Made by a program: the position numbers and the translations under genes. From assembly GCA_016946835.1 (NCBI GenBank), contig JACVTC010000184.1, positions 188,001-252,000 of the forward strand: a DNA stretch of 64,000 nt, read 5' to 3'. The stretch is from Neocallimastix lanati (nom. inval.) (taxonomy: Eukaryota; Neocallimastigomycota; Neocallimastigomycetes; Neocallimastigales; Neocallimastigaceae). The notes below the pieces were generated by a model that made no database searches, was not told the origin of the DNA, and saw nothing but the letters and a program-made list of their open reading frames with translations. This document shows positions 47,606-64,000 of the stretch, piece after piece (positions within the stretch are counted from its first letter, which is position 1; each line of letters opens with the position of its first letter).

Positions 47606-49168
47606 TTATCGTATATAATTATCATCATGATAAGAACTTATAGGGCTTTCAAGTGAAAGTGATCTATTTGTTAACATATTTGTTGAAGTCATAGTTAATA
47701 AATTATTAGAATAAGCTGAAGAGGAACTGGAATGATTATAAATTCTATCACTATTACTGCTAGTGTTATTAGAAAAATTTGAGGTTCTGAGTGGTGATAT
47801 TCTAAATAAATTTAATAATTGAGTTTTGTAAAAGGATTCACACTCTTTACATATTACAACAGTATAAGAAGAGTCTTTGCCTCCAGCATAAAGTGACAAA
47901 TTATCTTTACAGTCAATACAATAAAGTTTATTACAATAGGAACAAATTCCATAATTATTATCATAGATCCTTTTTTCTACGTCCTTTTTATCAAATGAAA
48001 TTAATGAAGAATTAGAGGATTCATAGATACAAGTCTTACAAAAATTTTTGGAACAATTATTTCCGGAACATTTTATTAACTTTTTTTGATCTTTTTCACA
48101 TTTATGGCAAACATAAAGATCGCATTTGTCACAACCTTTATAGAGATGACCTATATTTTGACATTTTAAGCTTTGACCACATGACATAAAATGACAGTAA
48201 CGACATTCCAGAACTTTTCCTGGATAGTTACAGGTATAACAATAATCTGAATCACAAGTAGTACAGGTTAATCCATGAGCTCTACAATCTTGACAGGTAT
48301 AATCTCCTTTACACACTTCGCATGTCCACAGAGGACGACAATGATCACAATGCGATTTTTTACATCGACTACAATGGGTTATTTTTTCTATATTATGAAT
48401 ATCTGAATTTAAGGCTTTTTCACGACAGATTCTTGTTAATTCATGACATTCTTCACAAATTTTTACATCAAGTGTAAGATGTTTCCATTTCATATTAATT
48501 TTATAAACTGTCTTTTTGGTTGCATTTTTACATCCAAAAATATATAAATATTTTAAATTTTTAAATAAATCTAAAAAATAGTAATAATTATTAGTATTAT
48601 CATTATTTTCTCTTTTCTCAATATCATTATTGTTGATACCACTTCTATTGTTAATTGAATTATCATTATTAATGGTTAATAATTTTATTTTATTTTCGAT
48701 CATTTTAATATCTTCTATTTGTTTTTCTTTACTATATTTCATGATATTGTTATTAATTTCGGGCTTAAAAAGATATTTGACATCAAAATTTGTATTTCTA
48801 AGGTCAAGAAGTACTAAATTATTAAGAAAATTAGGATTGGCAATCATTGGTAGTTGTTGAAGAGTGAAACTACTCCATATTTTTAGATAGTGAATACGAT
48901 TTTTACCTCTTTTCAATACTTTTTCAAATATACCTTTCCAATCCATTTTTTCTTCTTTATTTAAACGTGTGGTCACTGTCACACTATCTTTTACATATCT
49001 ATGAGTTAATTTTTGAATTTTTTGTTGAAAATTAATATCTTCCCATTTTTTCGCTAATAAAGGATCAAAAGTTAATTCGTACCATAATTTACAAACTAAT
49101 GAACATTGAAGGAGTTCTTTGTAGCTTAATTGAAGAAAAATATAAGGAATAATTGCTGGCGGAATCAT
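47606..49168 (-). CDS. F-box protein with long cysteine-rich zinc-binding region
   Basis: A single-exon, 520-residue protein from ATG 49168. The F-box is at the very N-terminus (~3-47: IIPYIFLQLSYKELLQCSLVCKLWYEL), so a Skp1-docking, SCF substrate-receptor role is likely. Residues ~75-230 include leucine-rich segments (LKIWSSFTLQQLP, NLVLLDLRNTNF, LFKNLKYLYIFGC) resembling irregular LRRs, with an Asn-rich insert at ~170-200. Residues ~235-445 hold about a dozen Cys-x2-Cys pairs plus His (CSRCKKSHCDHC, CEVCKGDYTCQDC, CTTCDSDYCYTC, CSYCNKLYCIDC), clearly a tandem zinc-binding array, perhaps a substrate- or ubiquitin-contacting module. The last ~70 residues are Ser/Asn-rich. I do not know the target; the combination is not one I can match to a named family. 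Confidence 0.85.
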   Translation of the reverse strand: MIPPAIIPYIFLQLSYKELLQCSLVCKLWYELTFDPLLAKKWEDINFQQKIQKLTHRYVKDSVTVTTRLNKEEKMDWKGIFEKVLKRGKNRIHYLKIWSSFTLQQLPMIANPNFLNNLVLLDLRNTNFDVKYLFKPEINNNIMKYSKEKQIEDIKMIENKIKLLTINNDNSINNRSGINNNDIEKRENNDNTNNYYYFLDLFKNLKYLYIFGCKNATKKTVYKINMKWKHLTLDVKICEECHELTRICREKALNSDIHNIEKITHCSRCKKSHCDHCRPLWTCEVCKGDYTCQDCRAHGLTCTTCDSDYCYTCNYPGKVLECRYCHFMSCGQSLKCQNIGHLYKGCDKCDLYVCHKCEKDQKKLIKCSGNNCSKNFCKTCIYESSNSSLISFDKKDVEKRIYDNNYGICSYCNKLYCIDCKDNLSLYAGGKDSSYTVVICKECESFYKTQLLNLFRISPLRTSNFSNNTSSNSDRIYNHSSSSSAYSNNLLTMTSTNMLTNRSLSLESPISSYHDDNYIR

Positions 49169-51209
49169 TATATATATGTGTTATTATTATTAATATTATT
49201 AATTCTAATATATTTTTTTTCTTTCAACTATTACTATTATTTCTGAATTTTTTTTAAAAAAATCAATATATAAATATTATTAATATTACTTAATAAAAGA
49301 TTATTATAATATAAATAATATTTATTTAATATTATTCTTTTTTTTCTTTTTTTTTTCTTTTTTTTTTTTTTTTTTATTGTTCTCTATTTTACTTTTATAA
49401 ATATTAGATAATAATTTGTTAAGCTTAGTGAATTCTTTTTCTATTAATAATAACAGATACTTAAACTTAGTAAAAGCTTATATTATTCCAAAAATAAAAA
49501 GAAAAAAAGAAAAGGTAAAAAAACTATATTTATTATAATAAAAAAGTATATATATATGATAATAATAAATATTTTATAATGTTGCTGTTTTATATATATA
49601 ATATTAATTTATATGTTTTTATTGAATTTTTTTTATCATTTTTTTATTGTGAAGGATTTAAAAATTTTTTTTTATTTTCCAAAATAAATGAATATATCAA
49701 TTTAATTAAGCTTTTATGTTTTTACTTGATAAATATGAATATAAACTATTACACTTTTTAATGTTTTTTTTTATTTCTAAAAAGATTGTATTTAATATTG
49801 CTTTAATTATATAAAATATAAAAAAAAAGTTTTTATAAGTTATTAAAGCTTCTAGCTGTTAAATAATAACTTATAATAAAAATTAAAATATTATTGTTTG
49901 TTCCTTTTTTTTTTTTTTTTTTTTTTACTATATTATGAAAAAAAGTATCAAATAATTTAATAATATTAATTATTTTTTATTAATATAAAATTTATTTTTT
50001 TTTAAAAAAAAAAGAAAATAAAAAAGTTCTTTATATCAAAAAATATATATATTTGAATATATTAAAATATAAACGTTTATATATATATCTAATTTTATAT
50101 CATATCATACCAAATTTATTTTTGCACCTATGTTCATATATTTACTTAGATTTTATATTGATAATAATTAAAATTTATATTAAAGTAAAAATATGATATT
50201 ATAATATTAAATTAATAAATTATATATTATTTCTTAATACTAATTATAAATATGCAACTATAATCATACTTATTTTAATATATATTAATATTTATATAAT
50301 TTTATTATGTCTTTAATATATATTAATATTTATATAAATTTATTACGTCTTTACAAGTACAATATTATAAATAGAAATTTTTTTTTTTTTTTTGGTTTCG
50401 TTTTAATTTCGAATTAAAGTTAAATATTTCTTATGTAAAATAAATAAAACGTTAAAATATTAAATATTTATTTTTTCTTATTAAATAAATTTAATTAAAA
50501 GATAACCATTTTTGGTTAATTAAAAGTATACGATTATTGGATACTTTAAAAAATAAATTTAACTTTATTTGAACTATTATATTATAATTTATAAATAATG
50601 TATATTTTTATATATTTGAACTATTATATTATAATTTATAAATAATGTATATTTTTATATATTTTTAACAAGTATATTATTGTTTTATTATATTATTATT
50701 TTTAAAATTTTGATACTAAATTAATGTTAATAAATTTTTAATAAATTATATATTTAGTAGCCAATTAATTAATAATATATAAAATTTTGTTACACTTAAT
50801 TTTTCTTTTATTATTAATATATTATTATTTTACTTTATTTTACTTTTATGATTATTGTTTTTTTTTTTTTTTTTTTTTTTTTTTGGAAACATTATTTTAG
50901 ATTAATAAAATTATTATTAATATAATTTGATATTAATACCTGATAATATATTATAAATTTTTTGTTGCTTTTATTATTACAATATTTATTTTAAAAACAT
51001 TTTAAAAACTAATTAATAATAATAATAATAGTAATAATAAATTATTATTACTGTTATTAAAATCTTATTTACAATTTTTAATATTTAATAAATACTCCAA
51101 AACCTCATAGTTTGTATCATTTCTATTATTTTATTTAATAATTTATATTCGTTTTTCTTTTAATTGATGTTGACTCTATTTTCTAGTATATAATAAATGA
51201 ATTGAAAAC
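49169..51209. other. AT-rich spacer
   Basis: No gene is seen. It contains pyrimidine tracts near 49337-49376 and poly-T runs at 49904-49926 and 50858-50884, and a direct duplication of TTTGAACTATTATATTATAA (50568 and 50617). The short open frame at 49579-49761 is low complexity and not called. Confidence 0.5.
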
Positions 51210-53735
51210 TTAGTAAAGGATGAAAAAATTTTAATGAACAAGGTTAATAGGGTCTTTTCATTTTTATCTTTTTTGTTTGCATCTAAACCATTTTCAACCA
51301 AAAGTTTCATTATTTTAAATATTTTTTTTTTAAATTTTTTTTTCTTCATTATTGTAATATTTTATATTAAAAAATGTATTTATATCTATTTCATCAATTC
51401 CACAATTTAATAAATTTTTTATGATATTAATATTTTTCTTCTCCACGGCATAATCTAAAACTCTACAACTTTTTTTCATCTTTTGTATTTAATTTTAATC
51501 CATGAATTATTAATAATTTTAAAAAGTATTAAAATTATCTTCGTTTTTAAATTTATTATAATTAGAATAATTTGGTTCATAAAAATTAATTATTCATCGA
51601 ATTTGTTCAATGTTATTATTAAAAAAAAAATAGAGGTGCAAATTTCAACCTCTTGGGCCAATTAATACTTTTCAATTCTATAACTACCATTGGAGAGAGC
51701 ATAGGTTAATAAAGTTTTCTCTTCATCATCCGTACTATTAATATTTAAGTCATGATAGGTTTAACATTTTTAATAAATCAAATATATTAATATATATAGT
51801 ACAATTACTTATAATTCTTGATACTAATCTTTCTAAAGATCAGTATCAAGAATTAAAAGATATACTTAATGTCAGTTCTTTGATCCAATAAAAATTCTAT
51901 TTCTTCTTAATTTGGATTTTCAAAAAGTATAAATTAATATTATTTTTCAACTTAAAACCATTATCAATTAGGATGATTAGCAAATTCAACTTAAAACCAT
52001 TATCAATTAGGATGATTAGCAAATTCAACTTAAAACCATTATCAATTAGGATGATTAACAAATTCAACTTAAAACCATTATCAATTAGGATGATTAGCAA
52101 ATTCAACTTAAAACCATTATCAATTAGAATAATTAGCAAATTCAATGAATTATTATTATCATTTGAATAATATATTCCAATTATTAATATATTCTTGATA
52201 AATAAGAGATTGGATTTAATATGTTTTCTAATAAATCATACTTTAATTTATTACCTTTTATTATTTGATGTAATAATAACTATCTATTCTAATTATTGTT
52301 ATCATCATGTGAATTTAGTTCTTTATATATATATATCTTTGATTCGATAGATATGTTGAAATTTCGAAATTCTTAGGTTTCAAATGAATATGCTAATAAA
52401 GTTTTTCAATCTTTATCCATACTTTTAATTTCTATACCATTATTAATTAAAATTTTTAAAAAGTTTACCTTTGCTAAATGTATATTATAGATTAAATCAA
52501 ACAGTAAAAAAAATGGATTATAATCTAAATTAAAGATAGGATTCAAAATATCTATATTATTATTAATGCATTGAATATCTATTTGATAATATAATAAATA
52601 CTTAGCAACATCTTCAAATTCTTTTACTAAATACCGAATCATGGTAGAAAGTAACTTCTTACCATTTTCAGTTTAAAGATCAATTTTTCCTCCATTATTT
52701 ATAAGGATTTTTTCTATTGTAGTAGTATTATTTTTATATGTATTATCCAGTCATGAATTTCTATAATTATTTTAATATTAATATCTAATCCCTATCAAAA
52801 TAAAATGGTTAAAATATTTTCACAATATGGATATGAATAAAATAATGGATTATTAATTCATTAACATGATGATTTATATAAGAAATAGTATTTTATATAT
52901 ATTCTCCACATTTTATTAAAAATTGAAATATTTTTATATTTATCTATTCAATAGCGTAAATCAATAAATTCTTTCTTTCATCATCTCTACTATTTATATC
53001 TAAATCTTTTTAATTAAAATTTTTAAAAATCAATACAATATATTCTTCTACCGAATTTATATTTTTGCTTATTAGTGAGTTTATTAATTTAATACTATTA
53101 TTAAGATACTGAATATTTGTTTTATAAATAATTTAAAATTTCAATAATTTCTTTTTCTATAGCATAATAAATTGAATTTTTCCATTTTCATCTATTTTTA
53201 TTAATATCTAAACCATTTGCTACTAATATTTTTAAGAAATTTAATTCATTTATCCTTTGATAGTTAGTATTACTATTTGTTTGCTTATCAATTACTAATA
53301 AATTTGTCATTTTAATGTCATAATTCAATAAATAATTTATTACGGAATTAATACATTTATTGAAACTTTCTTTTATCTTAAGAAATAAATATTTTCCATT
53401 TTCGTCTTTAATATCTATCGTTGCATCATGATCAAGTAAATATTTTATGACTTTCATATTATTTCTTTAATTACATAGGTTAATATAATTTTCCCTATTT
53501 ATTGGTTCTATTGGTTCTATTGATTTATAACCTTTTTCAATTAATAGATTTAATACATGGATTTATTATTCAAATAATATCTTTTGAAAGAAAACTATCA
53601 TCACTAGTATTGTTTCTTTTAGTTTCTATTTCGTTTATTAGATATTTTACTTCTTAAGAAAATTATTGAATTATATATTTAATAATTCTTTTTCTTGAGT
53701 ATGTTTGGTATTGATTTTCGTTTCTTGATCAGTTT
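51210..53735 (-). pseudogene. Decayed ankyrin-repeat protein gene
   Basis: Minus-strand frames carry many ankyrin-type helices in series but are broken repeatedly by stops and frame changes. From 5' to 3' (high to low coordinates): LNLLIEKGY near 53540; VIKYLLDHDATIDIKDENG at 53457; NFLKILVANGLDINKN near 53230; NFLKILINNGIEIKSMDKD near 52440; five copies of LLIILIDNGFKLN at 51949-52143; VEKKNINIIKNLLNCGID near 51430; and KLLVENGLDANKKDKN near 51285. The pattern of Leu-Leu, small residue-Gly, Asp/Ile-Asn is that of ankyrin repeats, which act as protein-binding scaffolds. Start and end are approximate. No open frame exceeds about 90 codons, so this copy is not functional, unless extensive splicing were to rescue it, which I consider unlikely. 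Confidence 0.75.
51949..52143 (-). repeat. 39-bp tandem repeat (five copies) inside the ankyrin pseudogene
   Basis: Exact 39-bp unit (plus-strand start AACTTAAAACCATTATCAAT) at 51949, 51988, 52027, 52066 and 52105, with one to three substitutions between copies. On the minus strand each unit encodes 13 residues, LLIILIDNGFKLN in register, about half of an ankyrin repeat. The near identity shows recent amplification. Confidence 0.95.
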
Positions 53736-54625
53736 ATCTATTTATTTATATATATTTTTATTTATCAATTTCATTTTATATTATAAAAAATTCAATATAT
53801 TGTTTAATATAATTATATAATAATATTACATTTATATGCTTATCAAATTTAATAATTATTATATATTTCAATATATATTATGTATTAAAAATTTTAAAAT
53901 ATATATTAAAACTATAGGTTTTATGTTCTAGATATATATATATATTATATAAATATTTATAATATTTAAACTACTTTAGATTTTATAATTTTATTTTATT
54001 TAATTTTTATTGAAAATCAATATTAATATATTTATAATGATTTATATACATAATTTAATTCTATAATTATGAAATAATTTGAAAGTAAAATATGTCAAGC
54101 AAATAAAAAAATTAAAAAAAAAAAAAAAAAAAAAAGGTAAAAGGAAAAACTCTACTTAATTAAAATTAATTAATAATATATATATTATATAATTAATAAT
54201 ATTTATAAATTATTCAAGGAAATCTAAATATCCATTAAACAATCAATTATTTATTTATTATATAATTATATTACTTTAAATAATTAATTATTTAAATTAT
54301 ATTACTTTAAATATAATAATATAACGTTTATAATTTTTTATATAATTTTATTTTATTTATTTTATTTTATTTTTTTTTTTTTTTTTTTGCTGTTGTTTAT
54401 TCTTTGTTTTTTTTGTTTTTTTGTTTTGTTTTTTATTACAATATTAGTTTAAAAGTGTCTAATGTAAATTTTTATGATTTTTATTTATTACTGGTTTAAG
54501 CTTGAATCCTTTCTTAAGTACTTATTACTTTTAGTTAATAATTACGTTGTTCTTTTATAATTTTTAGACGATATTTTTCTTTCCTTTTAACATTTCTTTC
54601 TTTTTGTTCATTCTTCACAAAATAA
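53736..54625. other. AT-rich spacer between two pseudogenes
   Basis: No gene is seen; poly-A near 54114-54136 and poly-T near 54371-54388. It could contain the lost C-terminal part of the RING pseudogene (from the right) and the 5' end of the ankyrin pseudogene (to the left). Confidence 0.5.
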
Positions 54626-55535
54626 TCATATACAATGAATATCCGTTTTACAGATTGGATATAATACTGAAGAAGTCGAAATCCAGGAATCAATACATTT
54701 TTAAAATATGTAATTTCATTATTAATTAAAATACTAATAATAATTTTCAAAATATAAAAACATTATTTATTATTATTGATTATATAGTAATATTATAGTA
54801 ATGATAATTTTTATTCTTATTTTTATATTTTTGTTTTTGTTTTTATTTCAATTATTATTTTTTTTTATTTTTATTTTATACTTTCCTATTTTTTTTATTT
54901 TATTTTTATATATAATCGCAATAATATTAAATATTAACCTCTTTATAAAATACATGTATACAAAGTAGTTTTCGGAGTTTATCATTAAAACTGATAATAA
55001 CCAATACAGATAGCACAGATTTCAGCGAAAGATGAAGTAACTGGATTAAAAGGTAAATTACTATAAATTTCTGAATAGGATAAAGTAATTGATATTACGG
55101 GAAAAAAAATTAATTTTAATACCTTTTTTTTTTCTTTTTTTTTCTTTACCTAAAACTATCCATAATATTAATAGATATGAATTTTCTTCTTCTTCATCTT
55201 CTTCTTCTTTTAGTGAACTATATACATATAATATTGAATATAATTTCACTCTCTCTTTTATTTCCTCCTCATCTTTTTTACTGTTAGTATAAATTTCTTT
55301 ATAATAATTGTTCATCTCATTTTATTTACGTTACTTTTATATTGCTCTTTTAATATTTTTAAATCATCTTTCGTTCCTATTAAATAATGAATAACAATAT
55401 ATATAGTTTATAGTAAATAAGTTAATATATTTTATTTTTTTTTGTTTCATTTAAAAAAAAAAATGAATTTGTGTTTTTTAAAATCTAAATATATTATAAT
55501 TAGACGACTATTATTATGCATTTTATATATATATA

Positions 55536-55582
<47 letters not shown>

Positions 55583-56654
55583 GAAAATATACTTGAATTT
55601 TCTTATATCCGGCAACATTTGAAAGCATGGAGTTGATAATGTAATTATTGATTATAAATTATTAGAGTAACTATAGATTTTTAGAAATTCTAATATATTT
55701 TTTATATAATAGGATAACTTTTTTTATCTAATATATAAATATTTAATGTTTCATTGAATTATGAATGAGGTGTAAATAAAATAATGACTTTAAATCCAAT
55801 GGAATTTATATTTTCTATTGTATTATTTTTTAATAGATCTAATGGAATCGTAGCAATATAATAATGATAATTATTTATAAATTTCTTTTGATAGCTCAAT
55901 TCTTGTAAAAATTTATCATTTAAATTTAAATATTTTCCTTATATTTAAATAAAAGATAAAAATTTTTTATATTAATTTTTACTATGAATGAATAAATTAA
56001 ATGATATATGTTTAATAATTAAAATTATTAAAAAAAATATCTAATAATTTTGACAAGAAAAAAAAAATTACTTATGATATATTCATTGATTTATTTAATT
56101 AAAAAAAAAAAATATATTATAAATTAAAATAGTATTTATTCTTAAATTAAAAAAAAAAAAAAAAAAAAAGGATAATAAAAAAAGTTTTTTTATTATAATA
56201 CATTAAATTATTTTGTGTTAGTGTGTTAGTGTGATTAATACAAAAACTATTATTAAATTTGTTTATCCAGTAACAAATTTGAATAAATAGGTATAATATT
56301 GATTCATCATCATTTTTACTTATTGAATCACCTTTTAATATCTTAAATTTTTTATTTCCATTTTGAGTTTCATTAAAAAATTTATATTTGTAAATATTAT
56401 ATTAATTTTATTGTGGGGTACTAGAGAATCAAAAGAAACTTCTTTCGACCACGAATAACTTTCATTTTATCTGATAAAAATTTAAAGAATATAGAGGTAT
56501 AATTTTTCAATAGATTACATTTATTAAAGTAATATTCTATTCCAATATTAGTTCCTTCTAAATTTTCATTGAAATAGCTTTTCTGTATAGCAAAAATTCA
56601 TAACTTCAAATTAAATATTAATAATAAAATTAATAACAAATTATTTAATTTCAT
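54626..56654 (-). pseudogene. Decayed RING-H2 E3 ubiquitin-ligase-like gene with signal peptide
   Basis: On the minus strand, ATG 56654 opens a signal-peptide-like MKLNNLLLILLLIFNLKL interrupted by TGA at codon 19. Ectodomain-like pieces follow, at ~56595-56510 and at 55925-55755 (KFLQELSYQKKFINNYHYYI). Then come 55376-55313 (GTKDDLKILKEQYKSN), a 5-bp duplication that breaks frame, and an exon from 55315 ending at a good donor (55149). A 79-bp intron (55149-55071) restores frame. The next exon has the first RING pair CAIC (55017-55006), a 1-nt frameshift, then CIHVFYKE (~54962), where RING-H2 expects His at the Tyr. After a degenerate intron, CIDSWISTS...PICKTD (~54697-54640) completes the RING with one Cys changed to Tyr. 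The order signal peptide, ectodomain, RING resembles PA-TM-RING ligases; the PA domain and TM segment are not certain. Confidence 0.6.
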
Positions 56655-58097
56655 TTTTACTAATAATTAATATAATCAATATTAATTTTTCATTAATAAA
56701 AAAAAAAAAAAAAAAAAAAAAAATTTATTAATATTTTATAGTATTATTTAAAATATATTAATAAATATATTAAAATAATATAATAAAATGTGGGAAAGTC
56801 AAAATATTCAAGAATAAAAGTGTTTCTTCTTATTTTATTTAAATTTTTTTTATATTATTATTTATTTATTTATTTACCACATACTTACCACAGAAGAAAG
56901 TGTTATTAAAAAAGATATTAAAGTTCAAAAAGTTCTTAATTATTACTTTTTTATATGTATTAAAATAATTTATTTTATATTTTAATATTATAATAAATAT
57001 ATCAAGTATATAACATTCATTTACAAATATATTTATTTAAAAGATTTATAAATTTATATATAAAAGTTCATCAATAATTAAACTTTTTTTTTAATATATA
57101 TATTTTTTTTGATAAATCATTTTTATCACTTTTTATTTTTATATATCAGAGTACTTAACACTACTTAACACTGAAATGGAATAATTATTTCTAAATTCTT
57201 TCTTTTCTTTGTTTATTATATAAATAAATTTTAGTTTATTATTGTTTATAAATATAAATATAAATAGCTGATTTATTGATACCTTTTAATTAAATACAAT
57301 AAATGAATTTTTTTTTTATTATATAAATTATTAATATTTATCATTGAACTGCTTAGAGATTATTGAATTTAATATATGAATTTAATAAATAAATCATGTT
57401 TATAGAAATAATTATAAAAAATAATATGGAATATTTATTTCTTAATAATTATTTAAAATTTTTAAATAAACAAATAAAATTAAAAATATGGACATTTTTA
57501 TATTAAAAGTTTTTCAAAATAAACGTATTATATTAAAGATTATTTAATAATATTTTAGTATCTATATGATTTATAAATATGTATTTTTTTTTTTTTTTTT
57601 AATTTAAAAACTTTATAAATTATATATAAGATTAAGATTAAGATTAAATTTTAATAATTAATAATATTTTTTCATCATTCATTATATAATAATTATAATA
57701 TTTTATTATTAAATAATTATATTAATAATATGTTAATTATAAATCAATTTAATTTTTCGTGTAACGTTGATTGATAATTTTTTTATTATTATTATATATA
57801 TATATATTTTTTTTTTTTTTTCATATTATTATTATATTATAATTAATACTATTATCAAATTATTATTGAATCCTTTACAAGTTTAATATATTAATTTTTC
57901 ATTTCCAAGTGTTATATAAAAATTGATTCTTCTATAGGTTTCAATTTTTTTTTTCATAAATTATGAATTATTAAATTAATTCCATGTTAATATTTTTTAT
58001 TTTAAATTAATAAAATACAAATAGGGAAAATGGTACTTTTTTTTTTTTTTTTATATAAAATGTATTATTTTTTTATTCATTAAAATAATAAGAAAAA

Positions 58098-58128
<31 letters not shown>

Positions 58129-58541
58129 TAATTAATATTATCCTACAATTTTTTTTTTTTTTTTTTTTTTGAACATTAAAATTTTGTTTAATGGATATTT
58201 TAATTATTTTTTAATGGATATTTCAATTATTTTAAATAAATTTTTAAATAATTGAACAATTAAAATAAAAATTAATTAATATACGAAAAATAAAATAAAA
58301 AGAATGATATAAAAGGTATAATATTATAATAAATTTCTATTAAATATTATGAAATTATTAAAGTTTTTTTTAAAAAAATTTTTTTAATAATTTTCTAATT
58401 GAAATTATTTTAAATATATAAATATTATATAATTATGAAGAGAATAATATAATCGATAACAGTCTAAGTGACAGTGATGATAATGAATATAATATCAATC
58501 AGGTATTTAATAATGATAAAGAATCCAACGAAGATGATTCG
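56655..58541. other. AT-rich spacer and 5' region of the SNF2 gene
   Basis: Mostly AT-rich with poly-A at about 56700-56723 and poly-T runs near 57588 and 58148. The last part, 58437-58541, is open in the frame of the SNF2 gene and has coding-like acidic sequence (NSLSDSDDNEYNINQ), but no in-frame ATG lies before the stop at 58419. Either translation starts at ATG 58542 or an upstream exon splices in near 58441. Confidence 0.5.

Positions 58542-64000
<5,459 letters not shown>

Noticed and set aside
54535-54750. A 71-codon minus-strand open frame as a gene
   Set aside because: The RING-H2 second half reads in a different frame of the same strand, so this frame is a shadow of the pseudogene.
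55061-55315. An 84-codon minus-strand open frame as a separate gene
   Set aside because: Its last ~30 codons are read-through of an intron; the upstream part is an exon of the RING pseudogene.

Overview
The window looks like nuclear DNA of an anaerobic gut fungus (Neocallimastigomycota; genus not determinable). Non-coding DNA is almost pure A+T with long homopolymers and microsatellites. Proteins are full of Asn runs, genes are split by AT-rich GT-AG introns, and there is a secreted GH10 xylanase with a C-terminal fungal CBM1.

Layout. 1-12.8 kb is a retrotransposon graveyard. It holds a nearly full-length but decayed Ty3/gypsy element (gag 2605-3279; protease, RT, RNase H and integrase to 7569), a truncated relative (9.4-11.55 kb) and an integrase zinc-finger relic (12.66 kb). 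The first element keeps a textbook -1 ribosomal frameshift signal at the gag-pol junction. 14.0-15.2 kb (minus) is the GH10 xylanase. 15.2-22.4 kb is mostly AT-rich spacer with tandem repeats and a possible two-exon microgene (19255-19540, minus). 22.4-31.5 kb (minus) is, by splice-site and phase analysis, one four-exon gene for a ~2,641-residue two-TM protein with an enormous Asn-rich tail. 31.5-40.6 kb is spacer with two arrays of a (TTTTA)n satellite carrying an 18-copy CAATCTGTACT box, and a long inverted repeat between them. 40.8-42.4 kb (minus) is a decayed gag with a broken zinc knuckle. 44.7-49.2 kb holds two convergent F-box genes. 51.2-53.7 kb (minus) is a decayed ankyrin-repeat gene, and 54.6-56.7 kb (minus) a decayed RING-H2 gene with a signal peptide. 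58.5-64.0 kb (plus) is a 13-exon SNF2-family remodeler of the LSH/HELLS/DDM1/Irc5 group, ending exactly at the last base.

These are independent eukaryotic genes, not an operon. Loose links are biological: the xylanase acts outside the cell on plant wall; F-box, RING and ankyrin genes belong to the expanded ubiquitin/scaffold families; and the HELLS-type remodeler belongs to a family that silences repeats such as those filling the window. Exon boundaries were inferred by eye from GT/AG sites and reading frame and need transcript support.
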